DNA of 64,000 bases from Streptomyces roseirectus (lineage in GTDB: Bacteria; Actinomycetota; Actinomycetes; Streptomycetales; Streptomycetaceae). A program made the position numbers and the translations under genes. This document shows, piece by piece, positions 56,773 through 64,000 of the stretch. The notes beneath the pieces are model-generated. The model was not told where the DNA came from and did not search any database. It was given only the letters and a program-made list of their open reading frames with translations. How positions within the stretch are numbered: position 1 is the stretch's first letter; every line of letters begins with the position of its first letter. The stretch spans positions 4,192,001 to 4,256,000 of the forward strand of contig NZ_CP060828.1 of NCBI RefSeq assembly GCF_014489635.1, written 5' to 3'.

Positions 56773-58087
56773 GGGTCGCGTACTGCGGGATCGCCTCGTA
56801 GACCGTCGTGAGTCGGTCCTCGGGGCCGAACATGAAGCGGTACCACTCGGGGGCGAGGGGGTCGCCGGGGGTGGAGAGGAGTTGGCGGTTGTAGCGGCTG
56901 ATCTGGAGGGGGGTGAGGTCGGCGGGGATGCCGTGGTAGGGGGTGTACATGGTGGGGCGGACGCGCGCGCCGGTGCTGCGGGCGACGTCGAGGGTGCGGG
57001 CGACGCCGGCGGGGGTGGTGCCGGGGAGGCCGACGATGACGAAGGCGTTCAGCTCGATGCCCGCGCGCTCGCACCAGCGGGCCAGCGTGCGGAACTTCTC
57101 GTCCTCGATCTGCTTGGCCCGCGGCAGGGTGCCCTGGCTGTCGGGTTCGAGGGTTTCGAGGCCGACGGAGATACGGACGCAGCCCGAGGCGCCCATCAGC
57201 GTGACGAGTTCTTCACTGAGGTGGTGAATGGTGGTCGCGCATTTCCAGCGCGGTTTCAGCTCGCTCCGCTGGAAGCGCACGCACAGTTCCTGCACCCAGC
57301 GCCGGTTGAGCGTGAAGGTCGGCGCGTAGAAGGCGACGTATTCGAAAGGCTGCCGGGAAAAAGCGTCCTCGATGTATTGGACGGTTCGGTCCACCGAGAG
57401 CCGGCGTTCCTTGAGCCCGAATATCGACGGCACTTCGCAGAAGTCGCAGCCGACGGGGCAGCCGCGCGCGGCCGGCACGACGAGTTCGCGGCGGAAGGGG
57501 ATCCCGCAGAACTTGTGGTCGTCGCGCGCGTAGAGCCGGTCGTAGGCGGCGTAGGGGATCTCGTCGACGTCGGGCAGGCTCCACTCGTCGGCGCTCAGCG
57601 TGCCCCCGGGCTCGCTCGGGTCGTGCCACTCCCCCGCCGCCCGCACGGCGACCCCGGGCAGCGCGCCCTCGGGCCAGCGCCCCTCGGCGACGGCGTCGAC
57701 GACGTGCGCGACCCCGCACTCGTAGTCCCCGGACCGGACGATCGCGTCCAGGTCGTAGCGCTGGAAGTACCCGGGGTTCATGCTGCTCAGCCGGCCGAAC
57801 GTGACCAGCCGGCTGCGCGGCGACAGCTCCCTGGCGTAGGCGATGAACCGCTCCAGACCGTCCACGGCGTCGAAGTCGTTCATCACGGCGACGACGTCGT
57901 AGTCACCCTGGAACAGCAGATCGCCGACCGCCTTCCAGTTCATGTTGAGCACCCCGGCGTCGCGCACGTCGACCCGGGTCACCCGGGGGTCGCGCCGGAG
58001 GTGTCCCGCCGTCATGAACGCGGGCGTGTGATGGCCGGCGTTGAAGTAACTGGGGACATGAGGCGGCCAGATGACCAGTACCTTCAT
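56759..58087 (-). CDS. B12-binding-type radical SAM enzyme (NikJ/PolH-like candidate)
   Basis: A 442-residue protein. Residues 1-140 form a cobalamin-binding-like Rossmann domain (MKVLVIWPPHVPSYFNAG, YDVVAVMNDFDAVDG). The radical SAM CxxxCxxC motif is GCPVGCDFC with Cys210, 214 and 217. Later blocks include CVRISVGLETLEPDSQG and IELNAFVIVGLPGTTP. Next to an enolpyruvyl transferase, the best hypothesis is cyclisation of 3'-enolpyruvyl nucleotide to an octosyl-acid-type bicycle, as by NikJ/PolH. Starts the minus-strand operon radical SAM-aminotransferase-kinase-oxygenase 2. Confidence 0.85.
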   Translation of the reverse strand: MKVLVIWPPHVPSYFNAGHHTPAFMTAGHLRRDPRVTRVDVRDAGVLNMNWKAVGDLLFQGDYDVVAVMNDFDAVDGLERFIAYARELSPRSRLVTFGRLSSMNPGYFQRYDLDAIVRSGDYECGVAHVVDAVAEGRWPEGALPGVAVRAAGEWHDPSEPGGTLSADEWSLPDVDEIPYAAYDRLYARDDHKFCGIPFRRELVVPAARGCPVGCDFCEVPSIFGLKERRLSVDRTVQYIEDAFSRQPFEYVAFYAPTFTLNRRWVQELCVRFQRSELKPRWKCATTIHHLSEELVTLMGASGCVRISVGLETLEPDSQGTLPRAKQIEDEKFRTLARWCERAGIELNAFVIVGLPGTTPAGVARTLDVARSTGARVRPTMYTPYHGIPADLTPLQISRYNRQLLSTPGDPLAPEWYRFMFGPEDRLTTVYEAIPQYATHDAA

Positions 58088-58151
58088 GGATTCACTCCTG
58101 CCTCGAACCTTTCCCTGGATGCTGAGGCGGATCGGGGCCGCGCGGAATCCG

Positions 58152-58233
58152 GGGTTTCTCCCGGCGGAACGCGTTTTACCGACCTTTCACTGAGCAGCTT
58201 TCGCGAAGAAGAGCGTTCCGCCGGGTGAAACCC
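58152..58233. promoter_or_regulatory. paired inverted operators in the divergent promoter
   Basis: Two 21-bp arms at 58152-58172 and 58213-58233 are reverse complements with one mismatch and lie 61 bp apart. Each contains an imperfect 17-bp palindrome GTTYCRCCnGGYGRAAC. They lie between the radical SAM start (58087) and the enolpyruvyl transferase start (58309). Likely control both halves of the cluster; the IclR protein is the obvious candidate. Confidence 0.7.
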
Positions 58234-58308
58234 TTTCCGGCCGTAAATGCGTATTCGCCCTAGGGTGCCCAGGACTCTGTGATTCCCGCAGCAGGAAAGG
58301 ACCCCCTC

Positions 58309-59688
58309 ATGCGCAGTGCAGCGTCTGTGATCACGGCCCCGCGCGAGGCCGAGGCGGCGACCGACAGCTGGGAGCTCTCCCGGACGCGGACGCCGTCGCC
58401 GGTGCGCGTGGGCGTCTCCGGGTTCAAGCACCTCCTCGTCCCGGCGCTGGCCGCCGCGTGCCTCGCGGACCGGCCCTGGGTGATCTCCAACGTGCCGGAC
58501 ATCGCCGACACCCGGGTGCTGACCGCGCTGCTCGGCGGGGCCGGGGCCGCCGTCATGCACGACCACCGCGCGGGCACGCTCCGCGTCCTCGCCGGGGAGC
58601 TGCGGCAGCACCGGATCCCGGACGAGCTGTCGGCGCAGGTGCACGGCGGTGTCTACCTGCTGCCGGCGCTGCTCGCCGCGACCGGCCGGGTCGTGTCGGG
58701 GCGGCACGGCGGCTGCCGGATCGGCGGGGGCTCGGCGGGCGAGCGCCCGCTGTCCCACGTCGCCGCCGTGATGGAGCGCTTCGGCGCCCGCACCGACCTC
58801 TCGGACGGCGGTTTCAGCGCGTCCGCGCCGCTGTCGGGGCTGCGCGGCGCCGTCGTCGACCTCGCCGACTTCGCCGTCCGGGAGCCGTTGACCGGCACCC
58901 TCACCGGGCCCTACTACTCCGGGGCGACGAAGACGGCGCTGCTGCTCGGCGCGGTCGCGCGCGGCACGACCGTGCTGCGCGAGCCGTACCCGAAGGCGGA
59001 CGTGGTGGAGCTGGCGCGCGCGCTCGGCTCGGCCGGGGTGCCGGTGCGGTTCGGGGACGGCGAGATCGAGATCGAGGGGCGCGGCGGGCCGGTCGGCGGC
59101 ACCGAGCTGCGGCTGCCGTCCGACCTGATGGAGGTGGTCACGATGATCGCCCTGTCGGTGTGCCTCGACACGGAGTCGCGGGTGCGGGTGGACCGGCCGG
59201 ACGCGGTGCGGGCGGGGCTGGTGCCGGAGCTGGCGGTGCTGAACGCGATGGGGGTCCCGCTGGACTGGGAGGGGGACACGCTGCGGGTCGGGCGGGTGTC
59301 GCGGCTGACGCCCGTGGACGTCGTCGCCGCCTCCCACCTCGTCTACAGCGACGCCCTCGCGCTGCTGGTGCCGATGCTGCTGCGGGCGTCGGGGCCGTCC
59401 GTGGTGACCGACCTGGTGTGGGGGTCGCGGTTCGGGTACGCGCCGGGGCTGCGGGCGCTGGGCGCCGACCTCACCGTCACCGGGTCCCGGATGACCGTGC
59501 GGCCGAGCACGCTGGGCCGCGCGGCCGGGGAGCTGCACGGGGGTGACCTGCGGGCCGTGATGTCGCTGGTGATCGGGGCGCTGACGGCCGGCGGGCGGCA
59601 CGTCGTGCACGGGGTGGGGCATCTGGCGCGCGGGTACGAGAACCTGCCGGCGAAGCTGCGGGCGTTCGGCGCGGACGTGCGGGGGTGA
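58309..59688 (+). CDS. enolpyruvyl transferase (NikO/PolA/MalO-like, MurA/EPSP synthase fold)
   Basis: A 459-residue protein with the two-lobed enolpyruvyl transferase fold. VGVSGFKHLLVPALAAACLADRPWVISNVPDIADTR matches the MurA lobe start (SGxK), KTALLLGAVARGTTVLREPYPKADVVELARALGSAGV matches the second repeat, and the end DLRAVMSLVIGALTAGGRHVV fits as well. In nikkomycin (NikO) and malayamycin (MalO) such enzymes move enolpyruvate from PEP to the 3'-OH of UMP or pseudouridine monophosphate. The ATG at 58309 follows GGAAAGGA. First gene of the plus-strand operon with the HPrK-like protein and the phosphatase. Confidence 0.87.
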   Translation: MRSAASVITAPREAEAATDSWELSRTRTPSPVRVGVSGFKHLLVPALAAACLADRPWVISNVPDIADTRVLTALLGGAGAAVMHDHRAGTLRVLAGELRQHRIPDELSAQVHGGVYLLPALLAATGRVVSGRHGGCRIGGGSAGERPLSHVAAVMERFGARTDLSDGGFSASAPLSGLRGAVVDLADFAVREPLTGTLTGPYYSGATKTALLLGAVARGTTVLREPYPKADVVELARALGSAGVPVRFGDGEIEIEGRGGPVGGTELRLPSDLMEVVTMIALSVCLDTESRVRVDRPDAVRAGLVPELAVLNAMGVPLDWEGDTLRVGRVSRLTPVDVVAASHLVYSDALALLVPMLLRASGPSVVTDLVWGSRFGYAPGLRALGADLTVTGSRMTVRPSTLGRAAGELHGGDLRAVMSLVIGALTAGGRHVVHGVGHLARGYENLPAKLRAFGADVRG

Positions 59689-59818
59689 GCGCAGGACGTG
59701 TTCCGGGCCGTGGAACGGCCCCTGGCCGCACGGGAGTTGGTCCGCAGGATGAAACGTGGCCGCTTCGGGCCGGGCGGCGGGCGCCGGGCCGTGTGGGAAC
59801 CGCGAAAGGAAGGCCCCT

Positions 59819-61042
59819 GTGACGGGAGAACCGCGTACGAACCTGCTCGACGATCCGGTGGTGCCGGTGGTGTCCCCGCCCGGTGAGGTGTTCACGCTGT
59901 CGCGGTGGTTCGCGCGGCTGTCCGTCGAGAGCGCGCTGCCGGAGCTGAACGCGTTCCTCACGGCGCTGCTCGGGCCGTACTTCGTGCCGGCCGCCGGCGC
60001 GGATCCCGACGCGGTGACCGTGTCCGTGCGGTGCGTGCCGGAGCTGCCCGGCACCCGGGGTGACCTGGAGGCCGTGCCGCGCAGTCCGCAGCTGTGGCTC
60101 GACGAGGACGGGCCCCGGATGGTCGTCCTGGAGCATCTGAGCGACACGATGGTGACGCTGCGGGACATGGAGGAGGACAGCGATCCCGTCCTGATCAGCG
60201 TGCACCGCGGTGAGCGGGCCGTGCGGCTGGACATCGCCGAGGACACGCCCCGGGCGCGGCGCGGGGTCGTGCGGCTGGTGGCGTTCCTGCTCAGCGCGCA
60301 GCTGCACTCCGGCGGGGTGCCGGTGCTGCACGGGTCCGCCGTCGCCCGTGACGGCAAGGCCGTCGCCGTCTTCGGGGCCAGCAGTTCGGGGAAGTCGACG
60401 CTCGCGTTCCTCGCGTCCACGCTGGCCGGCTGGGACTTCGTCTCCGACGACACGCTGCTCGCCTGGGAGACGTCGCCCGGCGGGCCGCTCGCGCTCAGCG
60501 GGGCGCCTCGGCGGCTCGGGATCGGGGTCGGGGCGCTCGTCGGGCATCCCGCGCGGGAGCGGTTCGAGACGCATCCGCTGCGCCGCTACGGCGACTCCCC
60601 CCTCGGCTCCCTGCCGACGCCGTCCACCCACTCCTGGTCGCGGGAGGGGCGGGTGCGGATCTACTGCGACATCGACGAGTTCACCGCGATCACCGGAACG
60701 CGGTGCGCCCAGCACGCCGAACCGGCCGGGATCGTCCTCCCCGTCGCCGATCCCCACATGTCCGGGTGGACGGTGGAGGCCGACACCTCCGGCACGGCGG
60801 CGCCCGAACTTGAGCCGACCAGTGGGCGGGGCCTGCGGTACTTCGTCGACTACCTCGGGATCCTCGCGCCCCGCCCCTTCGACGCGCAGGCGCGGGCGCG
60901 GGTCCTGGAAGGCGTACGCCAACTGCCCCGCGTCCGCGTGCGCTACGGCCCCGACGTCAACAAGGACTTCCCCCGCTTCTGGGACGAGGTCACGGGGGCG
61001 CTGGGGCTGGGCGCCGGCGTGGGAGAGGGGGCGTCGTGTTGA
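59819..61042 (+). CDS. HPr kinase-like P-loop protein
   Basis: A 407-residue protein. Residues about 160-260 resemble the HPr kinase/phosphorylase nucleotide-binding core: LHGSAVARDGKAVAVFGASSSGKST (P-loop 186-194) and WDFVSDDTLLAW. The N-terminal 150 residues and the C-terminal part are not recognised. HPrK-like proteins of this type occur in RiPP and nucleoside clusters as small-molecule kinases. The GTG at 59819 follows GAAAGGAAGG; the stop overlaps the phosphatase start. A kinase for a cryptic phosphorylation step is a reasonable guess. Confidence 0.72.
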   Translation: MTGEPRTNLLDDPVVPVVSPPGEVFTLSRWFARLSVESALPELNAFLTALLGPYFVPAAGADPDAVTVSVRCVPELPGTRGDLEAVPRSPQLWLDEDGPRMVVLEHLSDTMVTLRDMEEDSDPVLISVHRGERAVRLDIAEDTPRARRGVVRLVAFLLSAQLHSGGVPVLHGSAVARDGKAVAVFGASSSGKSTLAFLASTLAGWDFVSDDTLLAWETSPGGPLALSGAPRRLGIGVGALVGHPARERFETHPLRRYGDSPLGSLPTPSTHSWSREGRVRIYCDIDEFTAITGTRCAQHAEPAGIVLPVADPHMSGWTVEADTSGTAAPELEPTSGRGLRYFVDYLGILAPRPFDAQARARVLEGVRQLPRVRVRYGPDVNKDFPRFWDEVTGALGLGAGVGEGASC

Positions 61043-61773
61043 TCTGGAACGTGGAGTCCGAGGCCGTCGGGGTCAACTTCCGGGAGGTGCGGGCGCAGGG
61101 GCTGCGCGGTGGACGGCTGTTCCGCTGCGGGCATGTGACCTCGTGCACGGAACAGGACGCGGCCGTCCTGCGCGACCGGTACGGCATCCGGACGGTCGTC
61201 GACCTGCGCAGCGCGCGGGAGGTCGCGGCGTACGGTCCGCCCCAGGCCCTCCTCGACGCCGGTCTGCGCTGGGTCCAGGCACCGCTGACCGGCTACTCCG
61301 GCGCCGCCGTCGCCGCGCCCCGGCCCACCAGCGCGGACGTCGTCCGCTACTACCACGGCATCCTCACGGACGCGTACGACGCGTGCTGGCCGGGCCTCTT
61401 CGACGCCCTCGCCTCAGCCTGTGCCGAACCCTTCCTGATCTGCTGCCACTTCGGCAAGGACCGCACCGGCCTCGCCGTCGCCTCCCTCCTCGACCTCCTC
61501 GGCTGCCCACCCGACGACATCGCCCTCGACTACGCCGAAAGCGCCCGCGACCTCGTCGCCCAGGTCGACCGCTTCCAGGACAAGTGGCTCCGCCGTGGTC
61601 ACACCCGCGACGACTATCTCCACCGCGTCCAGGTCCGCGCCGAAACCATGCGCACCCTCCTGTCGGAAGTCCGCGACCGCCACGGCGGCCTCCAGCCGTT
61701 CCTCAGCCGGCGGGGGGTCTCCCCTACGGCGCTGGCAACGCTGCGGACGGAACTTTCGGTGCCGGAGGTGTGA
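61036..61773 (+). CDS. tyrosine-phosphatase-like phosphatase (NikL/PolJ-like candidate)
   Basis: A 245-residue phosphatase of the Y_phosphatase3 type. The CX5R active site is CHFGKDRTG, with Cys137 and Arg143; YGIRTVVDLRSAREV is the family's second block. In nikkomycin and polyoxin pathways a phosphatase of this class (NikL/PolJ) removes the 5'-phosphate from octosyl acid phosphate. The GTG start overlaps the HPrK-like stop by seven bases, so kinase and phosphatase are coupled. Confidence 0.85.
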   Translation: MLIWNVESEAVGVNFREVRAQGLRGGRLFRCGHVTSCTEQDAAVLRDRYGIRTVVDLRSAREVAAYGPPQALLDAGLRWVQAPLTGYSGAAVAAPRPTSADVVRYYHGILTDAYDACWPGLFDALASACAEPFLICCHFGKDRTGLAVASLLDLLGCPPDDIALDYAESARDLVAQVDRFQDKWLRRGHTRDDYLHRVQVRAETMRTLLSEVRDRHGGLQPFLSRRGVSPTALATLRTELSVPEV

Positions 61774-63094
61774 ATGGGGGGTGAGGTATGAACGGGGGCT
61801 GAGGGGCGGCCGCGATCAGCCGACCCGCGCGAGGAGTTCGGCCGTGACCGGCCGGTCGGAGCGGGGCAGCCTCCGGGAGCGGATGGTCGCCGAAGACGGG
61901 CGGCCGCCCGGGGTGGGTGGTCCGGGGTGGGCGGTCGGTCGGCGGGCGGGTGCCCGGTGGGCCGGGGTGCGGGGCCGCTGGGGATCCTGGGGCGCTCTGC
62001 CGGGACTGGGGTTGCGCGGGCCGGGGCACCGGGCGGCGTGGGGTGGTCGCCGGTCGGCGTGGGGTGGTCGCCGGGCCGGGCGGTAGCCGGAGGCGGATGG
62101 TCGCCGGAGACGGGCAGCCTCCCGGAGGCAGGGCTCGCCGGAGCGGGCAGTCGCCTGGGGGCGGACGGTCTCCGGGAGCGGGCGAGCGCCGGAGCCAGGC
62201 GGGCGCCGAAGGCGGGCAGGCACCGGGAGTGGGCGCCGGAGCCAGACGGGCACCAAAAGCGAGCAGACACCGGGAGTGGGCGCCGGAGCCAGACGGGCAC
62301 CAAAAGCGGGCCGGGCAGCCTCCCGGAGGCAGGGCTCACCGGAACGGGCAGTCGCCCGGGGGCGGACGGTCTCCGGGAGCGGGCGAGCGCCGGAACCAGG
62401 CGGGCACCGAAGACGGGCAGACACCGGGAGTGGGCGCCGGAGCCAAGCGGGCACCAAAAGCGGGCCGGGCAGCCTCCCGGAGGCAGGGCTCACCGGAACG
62501 GGCAGTCGCCCGGGGGCGGACGGTCTCCGGGAGCGGGCGAGCGCCGGAACCAGGCGGGCACCGAAGGCGGGCAGACACCGGGGCGGATGGTCGCCGAAGG
62601 CGGGCAGTCTCCCGAGGCGGGCGGTCGCCCGGGGGCGGATGGTTCGGGCTGAGCGATCGGTCGACAGGGTGGTACCAGGTGGGCCGGGGTGCGGGGCCGC
62701 TGGGGATCCTGGGGTGCTCTGCCGGGACTGGGGTTGTGCGGGCCGGGGCACCGGGCGGCGTGGGCCGTTGGGGCGGGCCCGGCCGGGCCGGTGGGGCTGT
62801 TCGGTGAGGGTGGGCGCGGTGGGCCTGGCGGTGGGGAGGCCGGCCGTGTGTGGGTGGCCACGCCGCGGGGCTCGCGGGCCGGGACGCCGGTCCGTGGGGG
62901 TTGGTCGCGGCGGGCGCCGTGGGGTGGTGGGCCGTTGGGTCGGCCTCGGCCGGATCGGTGGGGCTGTTCTGTGAGGGTGGGGGCGGGGCTGGGGAGGCCG
63001 GGTGTGTGGGGCTGGCCGTGCCGTGGGGGCTCGGGGGCCGGTGTTTGGGTCTGTGGGGGTGGGGCGTCGGTGGGGGGTGGGCGCGGGCAGGGGG
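61774..63094. repeat. 1.3-kb non-coding region with nested tandem and direct repeats
   Basis: No credible gene on either strand. An 87-bp direct repeat (61956-62042 and 62678-62764) flanks a block of 154-201-bp tandem units, which start at 62112, 62313 and 62467 with GGGCAGCCTCCCGGAGGCAG. Inside are shorter units (CGGGAGTGGGCGCCGGAGCC). The rest is G-rich on the plus strand. It marks the right border of the cluster. Confidence 0.85.
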
Positions 63095-64000
63095 TCAGCG
63101 GAGGGGGCCCGTGGGTTGGGTTGTTCGGGTGGGGAGGGGGCGTTTGAGGAGGGGGGGTAATGGGGGGAGGGGGTCCAGGGGGGAGCGGTGGGGCGGGGAG
63201 GGGTGGAGGAGGAGGTGGATGAGGCCGACCAGGCGGTAGGACTCCGGTGCGCTGGGGGCGGGGAGGACGTCCACCAGGCCGGCCACCACCAGGTCGTCCA
63301 GGACTTCCATGCCGGCGCCCGGCGGGCAGCCCAGGAGGGCGTCGACCACCGTGGGGGAGAAGGGGCGGTCGCCCCAGCGGGCCAGGCGTTGGAGCAGCAC
63401 GCGGGCGGTGGGGCGCAGGTCGTCGTAGTCGGCCTGGAGCGCGGCCCGGACGTCGGGTTCGGCGGTGGAGAGCTGGTCCAGGAGGGTCGCGTCGTCCTTG
63501 AGGGACTTCAGGTGCAGGGACAGGGGCCACTGGGAACGCCGGTTCAGCCGGCAGGCCAGCGCGGTCAGGGCCAGCGGCAGCCCCGCGCAGCGCTCCGCGA
63601 GCCGGCGGGCCGCCTCCGGTTCCGCGGCGATCCGGGCCGCGCCCACCAGCCGCGCGAGGTAGCTGACGGAGGCGTCCGTGTCGAGGTGGCCCAGCCTGAT
63701 CCGGCGGGCCACCGGCTGCGCGCCCCACGGTTCCCTGCTGACCAGGATGACCGCGCTGTCGGTGCCGTCCGTCAGCAGCGGGGACACCTGCCGGAAGTCC
63801 TGCGCGTCGTCGAGGACCACCAGCACCCGGCGTTCCCGCAGCAACTCCCGGTACCGCGCCGAGCGTTCCTCCGCCGTCGGCGGCACCTCGGCCGACGGGA
63901 CACCGAGGGCCCGCAGGAACGTCGCGAGGACGGTGTGGGGGTCCACCGGCGTACCGTCCGCACGGCGCATGTCGTGGTACAGCCGGCCGTCCGGATAGTC
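63095..64000 (-). CDS. NB-ARC/AfsR-type protein, C-terminal part visible (5' end outside window)
   Basis: 302 residues visible, continuing past the right edge upstream of DYPDGRLYHDMRRADGTPVD. NB-ARC features: RRVLVVLDDAQDFRQVSPLL (Walker B), SAVILVSREPW, and CAGLPLALTALACRLNRR (GLPL motif), then a winged-helix region (ALQADYDDLRPTARVLLQRLARWG). The P-loop must lie outside. The C-terminus ends in Pro/Leu-rich residues without tetratricopeptide repeats. If a SARP DNA-binding domain precedes it, this could be the cluster activator. Confidence 0.8.
   Translation of the reverse strand, partial: DYPDGRLYHDMRRADGTPVDPHTVLATFLRALGVPSAEVPPTAEERSARYRELLRERRVLVVLDDAQDFRQVSPLLTDGTDSAVILVSREPWGAQPVARRIRLGHLDTDASVSYLARLVGAARIAAEPEAARRLAERCAGLPLALTALACRLNRRSQWPLSLHLKSLKDDATLLDQLSTAEPDVRAALQADYDDLRPTARVLLQRLARWGDRPFSPTVVDALLGCPPGAGMEVLDDLVVAGLVDVLPAPSAPESYRLVGLIHLLLHPSPPHRSPLDPLPPLPPLLKRPLPTRTTQPTGPLR

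Noticed and set aside
55328..58228. 966-residue open frame on the plus strand
   Set aside because: Complement of the aminotransferase and radical SAM genes; repeats and high GC keep it open. The minus-strand proteins have clear catalytic motifs.
61850..62650. Repeat protein gene on either strand
   Set aside because: Several frames are open only because of G-rich repeats; no ribosome binding site, codon bias or conserved start.

Overview
The window is about 64 kb of very GC-rich DNA with strong G/C third-position bias. Gene content and order (ftsH-hpt-tilS-dacB-ppa, a zinc-independent ribosomal protein operon, XRE/DUF397 pairs, a mycosin/WXG module) match a Streptomyces chromosome. The left end resembles the conserved chromosomal core; the right two thirds is accessory.

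Layout. 0-9.1 kb: housekeeping block (ftsH fragment, hpt, tilS, zinc metalloprotease, dacB, ppa, ThrE-like exporter, DedA protein). 9.2-18 kb: regulators and transport (YbjQ-like protein, TipA-like MerR, PadR-controlled DrrAB-type ABC pair, DinB protein, aldehyde dehydrogenase, an XRE/RsbW/DUF397 set). 18.5-21.2 kb: alternative ribosomal proteins S18, L31, L33, L28 and S14 with a CobW-like protein around one Zur-box-like palindrome. 21.3-23.5 kb: two lipoproteins and a DUF2786 protein. 23.5-30 kb: type VII secretion-type module (mycosin, WXG-type proteins, a 723-residue putative effector). 30-32.7 kb: RHH/PIN toxin-antitoxin pair and decaying small genes. 32.8-41.7 kb: Pol I-like polymerase, glycosyltransferase, a 22-copy heptamer repeat, a CDP-glycerol-transferase-like protein, an NB-ARC ATPase and a DUF234-type ATPase. 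63.1 kb to the end: another NB-ARC protein, cut by the window.

The main find is a biosynthetic gene cluster at about 41.75-61.77 kb. One half is a high-carbon-sugar nucleoside pathway of the nikkomycin/polyoxin/malayamycin type: enolpyruvyl transferase, B12-type radical SAM enzyme, tyrosine-type phosphatase, two P-loop kinase-like proteins, aminotransferase, two related Fe(II)/2-oxoglutarate oxygenases, and a TruD-like pseudouridine synthase. The TruD-like gene is what points to a C-nucleoside (pseudouridine-derived) product. The other half looks like a RiPP or leader-peptide operon: a 21-residue peptide gene with a good ribosome binding site, followed by strong hairpins, then an M16 peptidase, a GNAT-like protein, an NTP_transf_5-type nucleotidyltransferase and a three-gene ABC exporter, coupled by overlapping start and stop codons. 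An IclR regulator sits in the middle. I know of no described cluster combining these two halves. No ATP-grasp or NRPS ligase is visible, so how or whether a peptide is joined to the nucleoside is open.

Many cluster genes carry long in-frame low-complexity tandem repeats (nucleotidyltransferase, GNAT protein, IclR, aminotransferase), and non-coding repeats lie between them, so this locus has undergone unusual repeat expansion. All functions are predictions from sequence reading; no database search was run.
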